Source: Heterostelium album PN500 (Eukaryota > Evosea > Eumycetozoa > Acytosteliales > Acytosteliaceae). Taken from it: a DNA stretch of 64,000 nt. Below are positions 47,776 through 58,449 of this stretch, piece by piece. The notes beneath the pieces are model-generated. The model searched no databases, was not told the origin of the DNA, and was given only the letters and a program-made list of their open reading frames with translations. Positions within the stretch are counted from its first letter, which is position 1. Every line of letters starts with the position of its first letter. A program made the position numbers and the translations under genes. Where the stretch lies: positions 663,358-727,357 of the forward strand of contig NW_008805092.1 in NCBI RefSeq assembly GCF_000004825.1, written 5' to 3'.

Positions 47776-49666
47776 ATGTTAGCTATTAGTTGTAGTTCAT
47801 CATCGTCGTCAGATGATTCACCTGTTACAACTAGAAAGAGTGGACATTCAGTTAGAAGAAAATTGATAGATAAACAAAAGAAGATGCTCGGTGTCGCCGC
47901 TAAATATAGTAATTTGGATGGTGCAAGTTCAGATCGCATACAGACTGCCGACGATGACTTTGATGATGATGACGACTTTGATATCAATGGCAGAGCTGAT
48001 GCCGAAGAGGAGGAAGAGGAATACGAGGCTTACGATGAAGCAGGTGATGACGATGATTTTGATGACGACGATGAGGAGTTCCTCCCGATCTCTCCAATGT
48101 CATCGCCCGTCATCACAACATCGGCAACAACAACAGCAGCAGAGCTACTCAAGGATACAGACGTTGGCAGCAATGACAGTCCTGTCTCTGGCAATGCATC
48201 ATCACACTCGTCGAATCACTTCCTCTCAGACTCTGATGCAGATTACAATCCACTCAACAGAGAACAAGATGACAGTGGCGAAGTACCACTCGTTAGATTG
48301 TTCCAAAAGTTCTTGAATAGAGAAGCACTAAAGAATCTAAAACAAAGACATGCACAACTCAACTCTAAGCTACTACGACTCAAGAAGGTGGTAGATAACG
48401 TCAAACTAAAAGACAGAGGACAGCAGCTAAGAAAAGAGAAAGAGAAAATTAAAGAGTTGATCAAGCTAAAGAAGAATGTAAGTTTACTTTTTTTTTACTG
48501 TGTATTCTTATGATAATGATGTGTTAACATGTTTTTTTTTTTTTTTTTTTTTGTTAAAATTAATAGCAATTAAATGATCAAATGAATGCACCACCATTTT
48601 TGAGATTGATGGACAAGTTTGCTTTCACACTCGGTCTGATTGTTTTGATGGTTTCAGAGTTTGTGTTGTTACGTGCACCAGAGTATATGTATGTGTGGTA
48701 CACCGTTCTGATATTCCCTTTGATGGCTATCCGTTTCTTGATGTATCACCGTGCTAAATATCATTATTTTATGTTGGACTTTTGCTATCTTTGTCAGTTC
48801 CTACTGATCTCCTATCTGTTTGGTCACCAAGTGTTACTGGGCGATCGTGTTACACCGGCATTCTTCAAATTGGTTTTCGCACTGTCAAACGGACCTCTGG
48901 CATGGGGTTGTATCGTCTGGCGTAACAGTATGGTGTTCCACGATGTCGACAAGCTGACTTCGGTATTCATCCATCTCTGTCCACCGATTGTCACATTCTG
49001 TCTGCGTTGGTACCCACTCGAGTATCCACTGGAGTTGGCTTGTGGTGGTGCGTCGTGCGACATGACCTATAGTGAGGCATACCTCGTACCGATTCTTCTC
49101 TACTTTTTCTGGCAGGCATTCTACATCATCAAAACCGAGTATATCGATGAAGTTAAACTGGCAAACGATCAAGACATTATGACATCTTCACGTTGGATGT
49201 CAGTTAAGCAACCACACCCAATCTACAAACTTCTCAAATCTCGTGGAATCAATGTTTCACCAGTTGTAGTTTTAATGAGTAAGTTAATTAACTTTATAAT
49301 AATAATAATAATAATAATCGTAAATGACTACAATTTATTAACTTTTTTTTATTTATTATTTTTTTATCAATAGTTACACAACTTATCTATACATTCGGCA
49401 CATTGATTGCACTTCCATTCTTTATGAATTCATTCATTGCACACTCATCATTCTTGTTTTTCATTTTTGTAACAGTATCGTGGAACGGTGCTTGTTACTA
49501 CTTTGAAGTGTTCAGTGAGAACTATAACAAGAGATTCAAGTCTGATATGGGAACCAAGCTCGTGCCACCATGCAATAAGCTAAAGATTACATCTTTCTAC
49601 TCATTTGTCAAATTCTTTAGTATCTTTTTTGTATCTTTATTTTTATATCTTAAATTAATTCTATAA
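47776..49666 (+). CDS. Glycerophosphocholine acyltransferase (Gpc1/DUF2838 type)
   Basis: ER membrane enzyme that acylates glycerophosphocholine. Exons 47776-48477, 48567-49278 and 49374-49666 give 568 residues. The first ~235 residues are an acidic, Asp/Ser-rich region plus a basic coiled coil (KNLKQRHAQLNSKLLRLKKV). The membrane core follows: KFAFTLGLIVLMVSEFVLL, AIRFLMYHRAKYHYFMLDFC, then NGPLAWGCIVWRNSMVFHDV, DKLTSVFIHLCPPIVTF and LLYFFWQAFYIIKTEY, in the order of the GPC1 family. The C-terminus has two more hydrophobic segments and VSWNGACYYFEVFSENYNKR. The acidic extension is longer than in yeast Gpc1. Confidence 0.85.
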
Positions 49667-50462
49667 ATGGTTTATTCTCTTGAAAACAGAAAAAAAATTA
49701 ATAAACTGTGCTTTTTCCGCTAGTTGCTAATCATTGATTATCTCATATAAATTTCCCATATTACAATAACCATTTTTTGAACACAAATTTTTGATTGAAG
49801 ATCTTTGAGAATTTGATTGAATCTTTCATAACATTGATAAATATGTCTGTCCCTGTATTCTTTGATCTCTACGGTTTGGTGTAACTGCTCCGAACTCCGA
49901 TGCAGATTGGAAAACTAATTTTCCCTAACGAAATATAAACGCCAAACTCTTTCAAATTTTTTTTAAAGAATAAAACTTTATATTCTAAATCTACTATAAA
50001 AATGCTTTCTATTATCTAATTTTTATTAAAATCCAAGTAGGTTTGATATTTTATTATATTTTATAATATTAATAACAAATAAAATATCAAACTTGTTGTT
50101 TTATGCAATAATATAAAAATAACATAAATGTTCTTTAAAAAAAAAAAAATACTTTGCTAATCTTTATAACTACACTTTTTAAACTTTTGGTTTTATTCGA
50201 ATCAGAAGATTCAATCAACAATAACCTTGACCATGTGAATAAAATTAAATTTAATTACAGCTGGTAAGATGAAAAAAGATATTTTTTTAATTAAAATAAA
50301 TTTTTAATTTTTTTGATCAAAACTTTACCCCCATTTTAAAGAAAATTCAATTCAATCTTAATCATATGTTGTATAAAATTTTTTTGTAATAATAATAAAA
50401 TAATAAAATAATAATAATAATATATATAAGTAAAAGTAGATAATAAATAAAATTAAATATAA
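49667..50462. other. Intergenic
   Basis: About 800 bp between two plus-strand genes, AT-rich with an (ATA)n stretch at 50388-50425 next to the following start. Nothing else recognised. Confidence 0.5.
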
Positions 50463-51745
50463 ATGGATAGTATTAAAGTACCACCACAAAAGATAGAGTC
50501 AGTTGAAAAAGTACTTGAGAAATATATCCCAGAGGATGAATTGAAAGAGGTTAAACGTATCTTGTATGGTTTGAATCGTGGTCAAATCGTAGAATCATTA
50601 CCAATTCCAGAGAATGTTTCAAAGTTGGCACAAGCTTCTAATTTCGAAGTTGTAAGTTCAAAGTATGTTTGATCATCAAAAAAATAAATAAAAATAAGAT
50701 ATCATATGACATTTATTCTAATATCATTGTTTAAAGGATCACTGCTGAACCAGAGCAATTGAGAAAACCAAGAATCGTAAAGATTGGTATCATTCAAAAT
50801 GCAATCGGTGCACCAACTACAGACCCAGTACACGACCAATACATGGCCATCCAAAACAAGATTGAAAAGATGATTGATGCTGCCGGTGCTCTGGGTGTCA
50901 ATGTTTTGTGTCTTCAAGAGACCTGGCACATGCCATTCGCCTTTTGCACTCGTGAGCGTTATCCATGGGTAGAGTTTGCTCAACCGGTCGATGGTGAAGC
51001 CACTCAATTCATTCAAAGAATGGCACGCAAATACAATATGGTCATTGTATCACCAATGTTGGAGCGTGATCTTGTACACGGATCCACTATCCACAATACC
51101 GCTGTTGTAGTCGGTAACAACGGTAACATCATTGGAAAGTCGCGTAAGAACCATATCCCACGTACCGGTGACTTTAACGAGTCTACCTACTACATGGAGT
51201 CAACTCTTGGACATCCAGTATTCGAAACGGTCTATGGAAAGATCGGTATCAACATCTGCTATGGACGTCACCACAATCTCAATTGGTTGGCCTACGGTCT
51301 CAATGGTTCGGAAATTGTTTTCAATCCATCGGCAACCGTTGGTGAGCTCTCAGAACCAATGTGGGGTGTCGAAGCCAGAAACGCTGCAATGACCAACAAC
51401 TACTTTGTTGGATCGATCAATCGTGTTGGAACTGAACACTTCCCTAATGAATTCACCAGTGGCAACGGTAAGCCAGCACACAAGGACTTTGGACATTTCT
51501 ACGGTAGCTCCTACTTTAGCTCGCCAGACAACTGTCGTTCGCCAGGTCTCAGCCGTGTCAGCGACGGTCTCAACGTATGTGAAGTAGATCTCAATCTTTG
51601 CCAACAAGTCAAGGACAAATGGAACTTCCAAATGACTGGAAGATACGAACTCTACGCCCAATTCCTCACCAAATATGTTGATCCAAACTACCAACCACAA
51701 ATCATCAAGGATCCTTCAATCAACCAACATTCAAATCAAAAATAA
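50463..51745 (+). CDS. pyd3: Beta-ureidopropionase
   Basis: Last step of pyrimidine degradation: hydrolyses N-carbamoyl-beta-alanine to beta-alanine. Exons 50463-50662 and 50737-51745 (phase 2) give 402 residues, close to the ~385-390 of animal enzymes. The nitrilase-fold catalytic triad is visible: Glu in [13 protein letters not shown], Lys in [17 protein letters not shown], Cys in [13 protein letters not shown]. Other conserved blocks: [47 protein letters not shown]. The N-terminal helix [19 protein letters not shown] is typical of the eukaryotic enzyme. Confidence 0.96.
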
Positions 51746-51870
51746 AGCGATAATATTCAAATAAAAATAAAAGAGAAAAGGAAATTTCCCAAAAAAAAAA
51801 AAAAAAAAAAAAGAAGATCAAAGCAATTTCTTGTTTTCAAAAATATTTTATTAATTAATAAGCTGTAAAT

Positions 51871-53658
51871 ATGAATGATCAATTATTTAATATATTTAGA
51901 AAGACTATTAATAATATAACTGTTAGAAAGATTATATTTAGTTTTGTACATCATATAAATAAGAATGAAAGTCCTGTAGGTCAAAGTGTAAAGTTGAACA
52001 AACTATCTACCTATGCTTTAGTTTACTATGGATATTTAGATGCATTAGATTCAACATTTCATCGAAATCAGTTAGATAGTGATTTTACTGGACAATATAG
52101 TACAATTGCTGTTCAAAGAGGACATTACAATATTGTTATCTCAGGATTATTCTCAAATTTTAGTGGAATGGAGTTGGGTTTCGCTGCAAAACATCAATAT
52201 TTAGAGATATTTTACTATTTAATTGAGAACCTAGAGAGGTATCCAATGAGTTTCGAATTTGGTTTAATGGGTGCTGTAGAGTCTGGAAATCTGGATATTG
52301 TCAAGTTAGTTATTGGACAGTTTAGAGAGATACTCGGTGAGGATTACTACCTTATGAAAGATGTCGATATTCAGAGATCAATATGTCATGCCTCCAAAGC
52401 CGGACATTTGGAAATAATCAAATATCTATTCGAACACCTATCACCATTCTCTCATGGAAAATCTAATTACTACAATGCCTTGGATCAAGCTGCTGGCAAT
52501 GGATATTTAGATATTGTGATGTTCTTAAATGAAGAGCGTTCGCTGGCCAGTCAGGACGCGATGAATACCGCTGCAACTAATGGACACCTCGGTGTTGTTG
52601 TGTTTTTACATGAAAATAGAAGTGAAGGATGCAACTTTGAAGCATTGAGAGGCTCCACCTCCAATGGCCATACCGACATCGTAAAGTATCTCCTAGCGAA
52701 TAGAAAAGAAGCTCAGGATGACTGTCCCACTGCCCTAGAGATATCTGTCATCAAAGGTCATGCAGAAATAGTTGACTATCTGCTTGATAAGAATAATAAT
52801 CTTGGTATAGTCAGTGTCAGCGAATCTTTGATAGCAGATGTTGCATCCAGAGGACACTTGGAGGTATTAAAGATCATGAAAAAACATCTTATTTCATTAC
52901 CAATCTCTGATCTCTGCCTTAATTTCGCATTGGAGAACAATCGTTTGGACGTAGCAAAATGGTTGTACCAACAGTTAAAAGATTCAAATAATGATTTCAA
53001 GATCAATAAATATACTCTACTAGCAGCAGTCACAAGTGAATCGGTAGAAACTGTAAAGTGGGCCAATGAAACCGTGGATCATCCAATCGATCCTTCCACA
53101 TGTGAAATATTAAATACGGCAGTGGAACATGGTTGCTTGGAAGTCATTAAATACCTCATTGAGAATAGTACACATCAGTGTGAAGCATACACCCTTGAAA
53201 AAGCAGCAACCACTGGGAGACTCAATATTCTAGATTATCTAAAAGAGCGTTACTTTGAGTACTACTCACTGGAAATTTCTCCAGAGGCAATGGATTTGGT
53301 TGCTAAGCATGGTCACCTGCAAGTGGTTCGTTGGCTTACCCTGAATCGCACAGAGTCTTTTACAGATAAAGCAATGGATCTCGCGGCGGCTAACAACCAC
53401 CTGGAGATTGTGAAATTCCTACATGAAAATCGGAGTGAAGGATGTACAACCGATGCAATTGACTTTTCATTTTCCAATAACCATTACCAAGTTGTGGAAT
53501 TCCTCCTCTTGAACCGAACCGAAGGATTTACCAATGTCGCAATCGAGAATTTCGAACTAGATCCCTCATACAACAAAAATATTGATCTCAAAAGTCTTAG
53601 AAAATCAGAAAGAAAAAGTAACTACAATATAGAGAAAAATGATTGTATAATTATGTAA
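51871..53658 (+). CDS. Ankyrin-repeat protein (dictyostelid family), copy 2
   Basis: Single exon of 595 residues. The N-terminus (NDQLFNIFRKTINNITVRKI..) resembles the helical start of the ankyrin protein at 30120. About 14 degenerate ankyrin units follow, e.g. ASKAGHLEIIKYLFEHLSP, NGHLGVVVFLHENRSEGCN, NNHLEIVKFLHENRSEGCTT and NNHYQVVEFLLLNRTEGFTN. Spacers with N-R-(S/T)-E-G-(C/F) are the same as in the first copy, so the two are paralogues 20 kb apart. The tail is Lys/Ser-rich. No catalytic domain seen. Confidence 0.87.
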   Translation: MNDQLFNIFRKTINNITVRKIIFSFVHHINKNESPVGQSVKLNKLSTYALVYYGYLDALDSTFHRNQLDSDFTGQYSTIAVQRGHYNIVISGLFSNFSGMELGFAAKHQYLEIFYYLIENLERYPMSFEFGLMGAVESGNLDIVKLVIGQFREILGEDYYLMKDVDIQRSICHASKAGHLEIIKYLFEHLSPFSHGKSNYYNALDQAAGNGYLDIVMFLNEERSLASQDAMNTAATNGHLGVVVFLHENRSEGCNFEALRGSTSNGHTDIVKYLLANRKEAQDDCPTALEISVIKGHAEIVDYLLDKNNNLGIVSVSESLIADVASRGHLEVLKIMKKHLISLPISDLCLNFALENNRLDVAKWLYQQLKDSNNDFKINKYTLLAAVTSESVETVKWANETVDHPIDPSTCEILNTAVEHGCLEVIKYLIENSTHQCEAYTLEKAATTGRLNILDYLKERYFEYYSLEISPEAMDLVAKHGHLQVVRWLTLNRTESFTDKAMDLAAANNHLEIVKFLHENRSEGCTTDAIDFSFSNNHYQVVEFLLLNRTEGFTNVAIENFELDPSYNKNIDLKSLRKSERKSNYNIEKNDCIIM

Positions 53659-53914
53659 CTTATTAATAATAAATCTTACTGATTTATAAAACAAAAAAAA
53701 TCAATTTTTAAAAAAATTTAAAATTTATTTTAAAAAAAAAAAAAAAACGAACGATTAGATGTTTTTCATTATTCTTTAATTAGGGATCACTATTTATTTG
53801 TGTTTTATTTACTTTTCATCATTAATTATAAACAACTAGATTAAAGATAGACTTTAATTTAGATTATAAATTTATAGATATTATTATTTATTAATTAAAA
53901 TAGATAAATAAAGC

Positions 53915-55471
53915 ATGTCAAAAAGAAGTTTATCATTTAAAGTTGTAGATGATCTAGGAGATTGTGCACCATGTGTGTTGAATTTCCGTAGTGGAGCACC
54001 ACCTGTTCACTACCTCAATGATAAATCTACACACTTTAAATCATTGACCAATGAAAATAAGAAACAACGTGTATTAATATCAAATACAGACTCAATCGAA
54101 TACGAAACAGAATTCTCAACATCAAACAATAAACAACAAAAGAATCAAAAGTATGTAAAGAATGATATCAGTATATCAAACAAAACTAATCATAAAACAA
54201 CTATTGTTAGACTTGTAATTGGTAAATATAATGAAAAAACAGGTAAAATAGATTTGATTCCAATTCCAGATGTTTGTCAAGTGAATCAATCGATCATTGG
54301 ATATGTCAAGAGAGAGGAAGAGAATACAGATGAATTGTCATTCTTGGACAAATCTAAATTGTTGTCGACCAGCTTTGGTTCTAAACTCTCCAAGAAGATC
54401 ATTCACAAGATCGAGTCTGAAGATTTGGGTACACTCGACAGTGAGAAGACCAAACAGATGGCCGACACTGCTAAAAACAAGAATCTAACCGATGTAGTCG
54501 AAGAGAAGAATCAAGATTTGCCTGTATTCAATTTGGAGGCTGTCGATGCAAAGGAGATCTACCCAATCGAAGAGAGTATGTATAAATCGCAAATAATAAT
54601 CGAGTTAATAAGTATCGTTAATCTAATCGACACACACCCTCATCTTGAAAAGTTATGCCACAAGAAGTATACTTTGCTATTAACCCAGAGACATTCATTG
54701 GCTATGCAAAGAATGATAATGCACCAGAAGACTTACCAAACTATATCAAAAAGAGACTTACAAATCTGCTCTACACCAAAAAGAGAAACGATCAAGACGA
54801 ATTGGTCAATAATGACAAAGATCAAGATGACATTGAGCACGAGAGTAAAATTCTTACTTATCTTTATTATCTTCAACTGTAAGCTAATTAAAACTAAACC
54901 ATTTTAATGTTCATTCCTTTTATTCATTCCTTTTATTCATTCATTATTATAGTTTGGCAGTAAATAAGAGATCACTCACCCTTGAAGATGGTTTGAAGCA
55001 ATATAAGGTTCCACATGATGTTATTAAGCATATGTTGTATCTGTTTTCTCAGCAACAATCTAAATTGTATGTATAAACTAGTTCATTACATTCGCTGATC
55101 GAGGCAGCAAATCTAACAATTGTAAAAAAATTTTATAGTAAACACAAGATTGGTGATGTGGAATATGCCAGACTTATGAATTATGTTGTCATTATTTCAC
55201 TACATCTCGAGAACTTCTCTGTCAAATCAGAGATGGTAAAGTTAATTGCTGAAGCATTCAAGATACCAGATTATAAGTAAGTCAAAAGATAAAAACACAA
55301 TAATAATTTTGTTTACTAATTAATCGATTATTTTATCTTAGACTTGAAAAGCATTACTCAAGAGTTGGATGTAACGTAATTAGAGATAAACAATATAGAG
55401 ACTTCAAATTGAAGGCACCATTGAAATTGCCAGAGGTACATACAAAGGCACCAAAAGGAAAAAAGAAATAA
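53915..55471 (+). CDS. RNA polymerase I subunit RPA49 (POLR1E)
   Basis: Subunit of the TFIIF-like module of Pol I in the nucleolus. Five exons: 53915-54575, 54653-54878, 54953-55066, 55139-55276 and 55342-55471, giving 422 residues. The N-terminal dimerisation region appears as DCAPCVLNFRSGAPPVHYLN. The linker ends AVDAKEIYPIEEIMPQEVYF, followed by the tandem winged-helix part (LAVNKRSLTLEDGLKQYKVP, DYKLEKHYSRVGCNVIRDKQ) and the C-terminal KLKAPLKLPEVHTKAPKG, matching the RPA49 ending. The second intron boundary was chosen because only the acceptor at 54652 restores the family reading frame. Confidence 0.85.
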
Positions 55472-55713
55472 ATAAATATTCAATTAAGCTTCACTATTCA
55501 TAACTTTTTTAAACATTACTAATAAAATGTTGAATAACAACACTTTTAAACAGAACAAATTCTGTACTTTTTTTTTTTTTTTTTTTCAAGATTATTTTTC
55601 ATTTGTTTATAAAACAAATGAAGACGATAAAATTTCAGTTCCCAAAATAGTTTAGTTTTGTTTATTATCCTTATTTATTCATATTTCACAAAACCAATAA
55701 TTAATATTAAATA

Positions 55714-56066
55714 ATGGTTACTAGAGCAGAAGTTGCTAAACATAATACAAGAGGTGATTGTTGGATCATTGTCAACTCAAAGGTACTTTCCAAATCGTTA
55801 ATAGAATTGAAGGAAACTTATATTGTGGTTTTGCTCGTTTATACTAATATTAGTTTGTAAAATAGGTATATGATGTCAGTCACTTCCATGCCCTTCACCC
55901 AGGTGAGGGTATCAATGACCAATACATTGCTGACCATGCTGGTAAAGATTGCTCTGAGCTTTTTGAGAAGTTTCACAATACAGACGAACCATTCGAAATG
56001 TTGGACATGTCAGAGGATGGTAAAACTGAAGGAATTGTATATATAGGTGAATTATGTGATGAATAA
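55714..56066 (+). CDS. Cytochrome b5-domain protein
   Basis: Exons 55714-55782 and 55866-56066 (phase 0) give 89 residues. The fold is recognisable: RAEVAKHNTRGDCWIIVNSK, VYDVSHFHALHPGEG with the first haem-ligand His, and GKDCSELFEKFHNT with the second. The third residue of the usual HPGG is Glu (HPGE). There is no membrane anchor and no fused domain, so this is a free soluble b5 domain; electron partner unknown. Confidence 0.85.
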
Positions 56067-56156
56067 ATAATTCATGATTTAAAATAATATTATTAAAATA
56101 GATAAAATCATGTCTTTTTTTTTATTTAAATATTGTCATTTATTCTAGAATTAAAA

Positions 56157-57874
56157 TCAAATACAACCAGTACAAGATGAAACAAAAGTATCTTTAGACT
56201 TTGTATTTACTGCACAGTTACATCGCCTTCTTAAATCAAGAGCAGCAATATCCATATTGTTGTGTATAATTAATATTTGTGTTTGATCGATCACCTTCTT
56301 TGTGATGTCTGCTTTCGATTTCTCTGTAAAGTAATCAAACAAATTCGGTAGTGGTACATTCTCTAAATGACATGATTTTACTATCTATTAGTGTGTATTT
56401 TAATTTTGATATTGAAAAATTAATTAGTATTCATATTTTTATAATTGTTTGTACACATTCATTTTTATTTACTTACCGATTTCAATTTTAAGCCATTAAA
56501 GAATCCAATCTTTTCGTCGAGTGAAGGCAGTAATGGTTGTACTTCACGGTAGAATTTACCAATGTTGAATAGTCTGTTGATAGGTCGTGATGTGATGGTG
56601 TCAGTGTTCATAAGGATAGTGGCGAATCCACAAAATGCAGATGGTCTAATACTGAACATTCCATAGCCCATCAAGTTGAGCAGTGGCTCCAAACCACTGC
56701 CAACATTCACCGGATAAAAGTCGTCGGATGTAATTGAACGCTCGGTTGCTCGCTCCACCTCTTGAATCAACTCATATGGGTCGTTGCAGTTGATCTGAAG
56801 GTCAGGCGATTCTGCATCTTCCAGAGTTAGAGACGATGCTGTAGTGGCTGAAGTGGTCGACGTCGACTGATTGCTCTGTATGACCATCTTCTTTTGCAGT
56901 GATGAAACAATCTCTTTGGGTGGCCGCTCCAATGACAATATGATGATTCTGATCAATTCGTTCTTGGATCTCAGCAACTGCAGAATCTGGGTGAGATTGG
57001 CAAACTTTCGTTCCAGTGCAATCGTGATCACTGCCTGTATACCAGTGTACTCTGAAAGGATCGAAAGTAGCTTGTGCATGTCTTTGATAAACAACTCTTC
57101 ATCACCTTGCTTCAAAAAGTATTTCAAAGCTGGATAAACTTTGCCCAGCAGGAAGCAGCTATTTGCCAAGTTACCCAACAGATTCAAACGTTCCACTGTC
57201 ACCTCCACCAAAATAGGATATCCAACCAATAAAGATGCAATATAAATAACTTTGTCATTGATTGTCTGTACGTCGTTACTTCCTTTAGCCATAACTTTGA
57301 GAGCAAACTACAACAGTTAAAATCGAAAATTAATAATTACAGATCACCAAAAAATACTGAAAACAAAGCCATACCTTCCTATTCTTTTGGTACATAGATT
57401 GAAACTGTTTAATATTATTTAATATTTGGTCGTCATTCAAGAATATATTGTTTTGAAATATATTCAACTCTATAATCAATGATTGCTGTACAGTCGCATT
57501 GCTACCATTATTATTGCTATTGTTAGTTCCATTGCTATATTTTTGGTAAAGATCCTCTATATCTTGACTTTGTTTCTTATCGTTCAATTCAAATGAATAA
57601 CTTGATATCTAATATTTATATTTAATTAATATTTAAACTTTATAAAACAAAGAGTTGGTTCTATTTGACATACTCTATTAAAGAAATCTAATGATGAACA
57701 ATACAATGTGTAGTGTGAAGGATGTCTTGAACATATTGATTTCAGGTATACTTTATTGTCAGACTTTGACACAACCTGAGCATCGGTCAACACCAAACCT
57801 TTTCTATCAACGAGTGTACATTTTGGACAATAGGTTTTAGTGTTATAAATGATCTTTTCACCTACGACCGACAT
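56157..57874 (-). CDS. Radical-SAM-like protein lacking the CxxxCxxC motif
   Basis: Exons 57674-57874, 57375-57608, 56477-57307 and 56157-56360 join in phase 0 and give 489 residues. The N-terminus (KTYCPKCTLVD, VYLKSICSRHPSHYTLYCSS) looks like the Cys-rich entry domain of archaeal/bacterial radical SAM enzymes of the MJ0619 type. The C-terminal half also fits them: ELIQEVERATERSITSDDFY, AFCGFATILMNTD, and NNMDIAALDLRRRCNCAV near the end. The region where the iron-sulphur loop belongs reads LIIELNIFQNNIFLNDDQIL, with no Cys, and no GGEP motif is seen. Introns are 65-116 nt and hold no missing exon. Either a pseudoenzyme or a remote relative; the family call is by pattern only. Confidence 0.55.
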
Positions 57875-58449
57875 ATTACTTTTGATAAATATTATCTGGA
57901 CTTTTTTTTTTTTTTTTGACAAAAACTTAAACCTTTTCAATTACTAACAAACTTTATTGACGACAAAGAGTAATAATGCAAAGCAATATATAATAAGAAA
58001 TTTCAAACACGTTTTTTTTTTTTTTTTACAAGATTTTTTTATTTTTCATTTATTTTTTTTTATCGTGGAAAATGAAACTCCTTATAAGAATCTACAACTA
58101 CATTTTTTTTGTTATCATATAACACTATTTATTTTATTTTATTTTTTTTGAAACAAAGAATAAACAACTTAATAATAAAATGATTTTCAAACATTTATGA
58201 GTTTTTGTTATCAGATTTTTTATTTTTATTAGAAAAGACTTTTTTTTTTTATTGAAGTGGGTTGATTGAAACCCCATTAATCTAAAAAAACAAAAAATTT
58301 CTTAAAAAATTTTTGAATTTTAATCTTTTATTTAATTAATTCTTTTTATTTATTATTATATTACAATTTATCTTTATTTATATACTTTTAATAAAGAATA
58401 ACCATATAGATCATTGTATATTTATTTTGGTATTTACATTTTTTAAAAA
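57875..58449. promoter_or_regulatory. Divergent intergenic region
   Basis: About 575 bp between the radical-SAM-like gene (minus) and the B-box gene (plus). T runs at 57902-57917 and 58012-58027. No RNA gene recognised. Confidence 0.45.

Noticed and set aside
46563-49962. Identical 19-mer AAACTCTTTCAAATTTTTT at 46563 and 49944
   Set aside because: Low-complexity end and AT-rich background make a chance match plausible; no other shared context.
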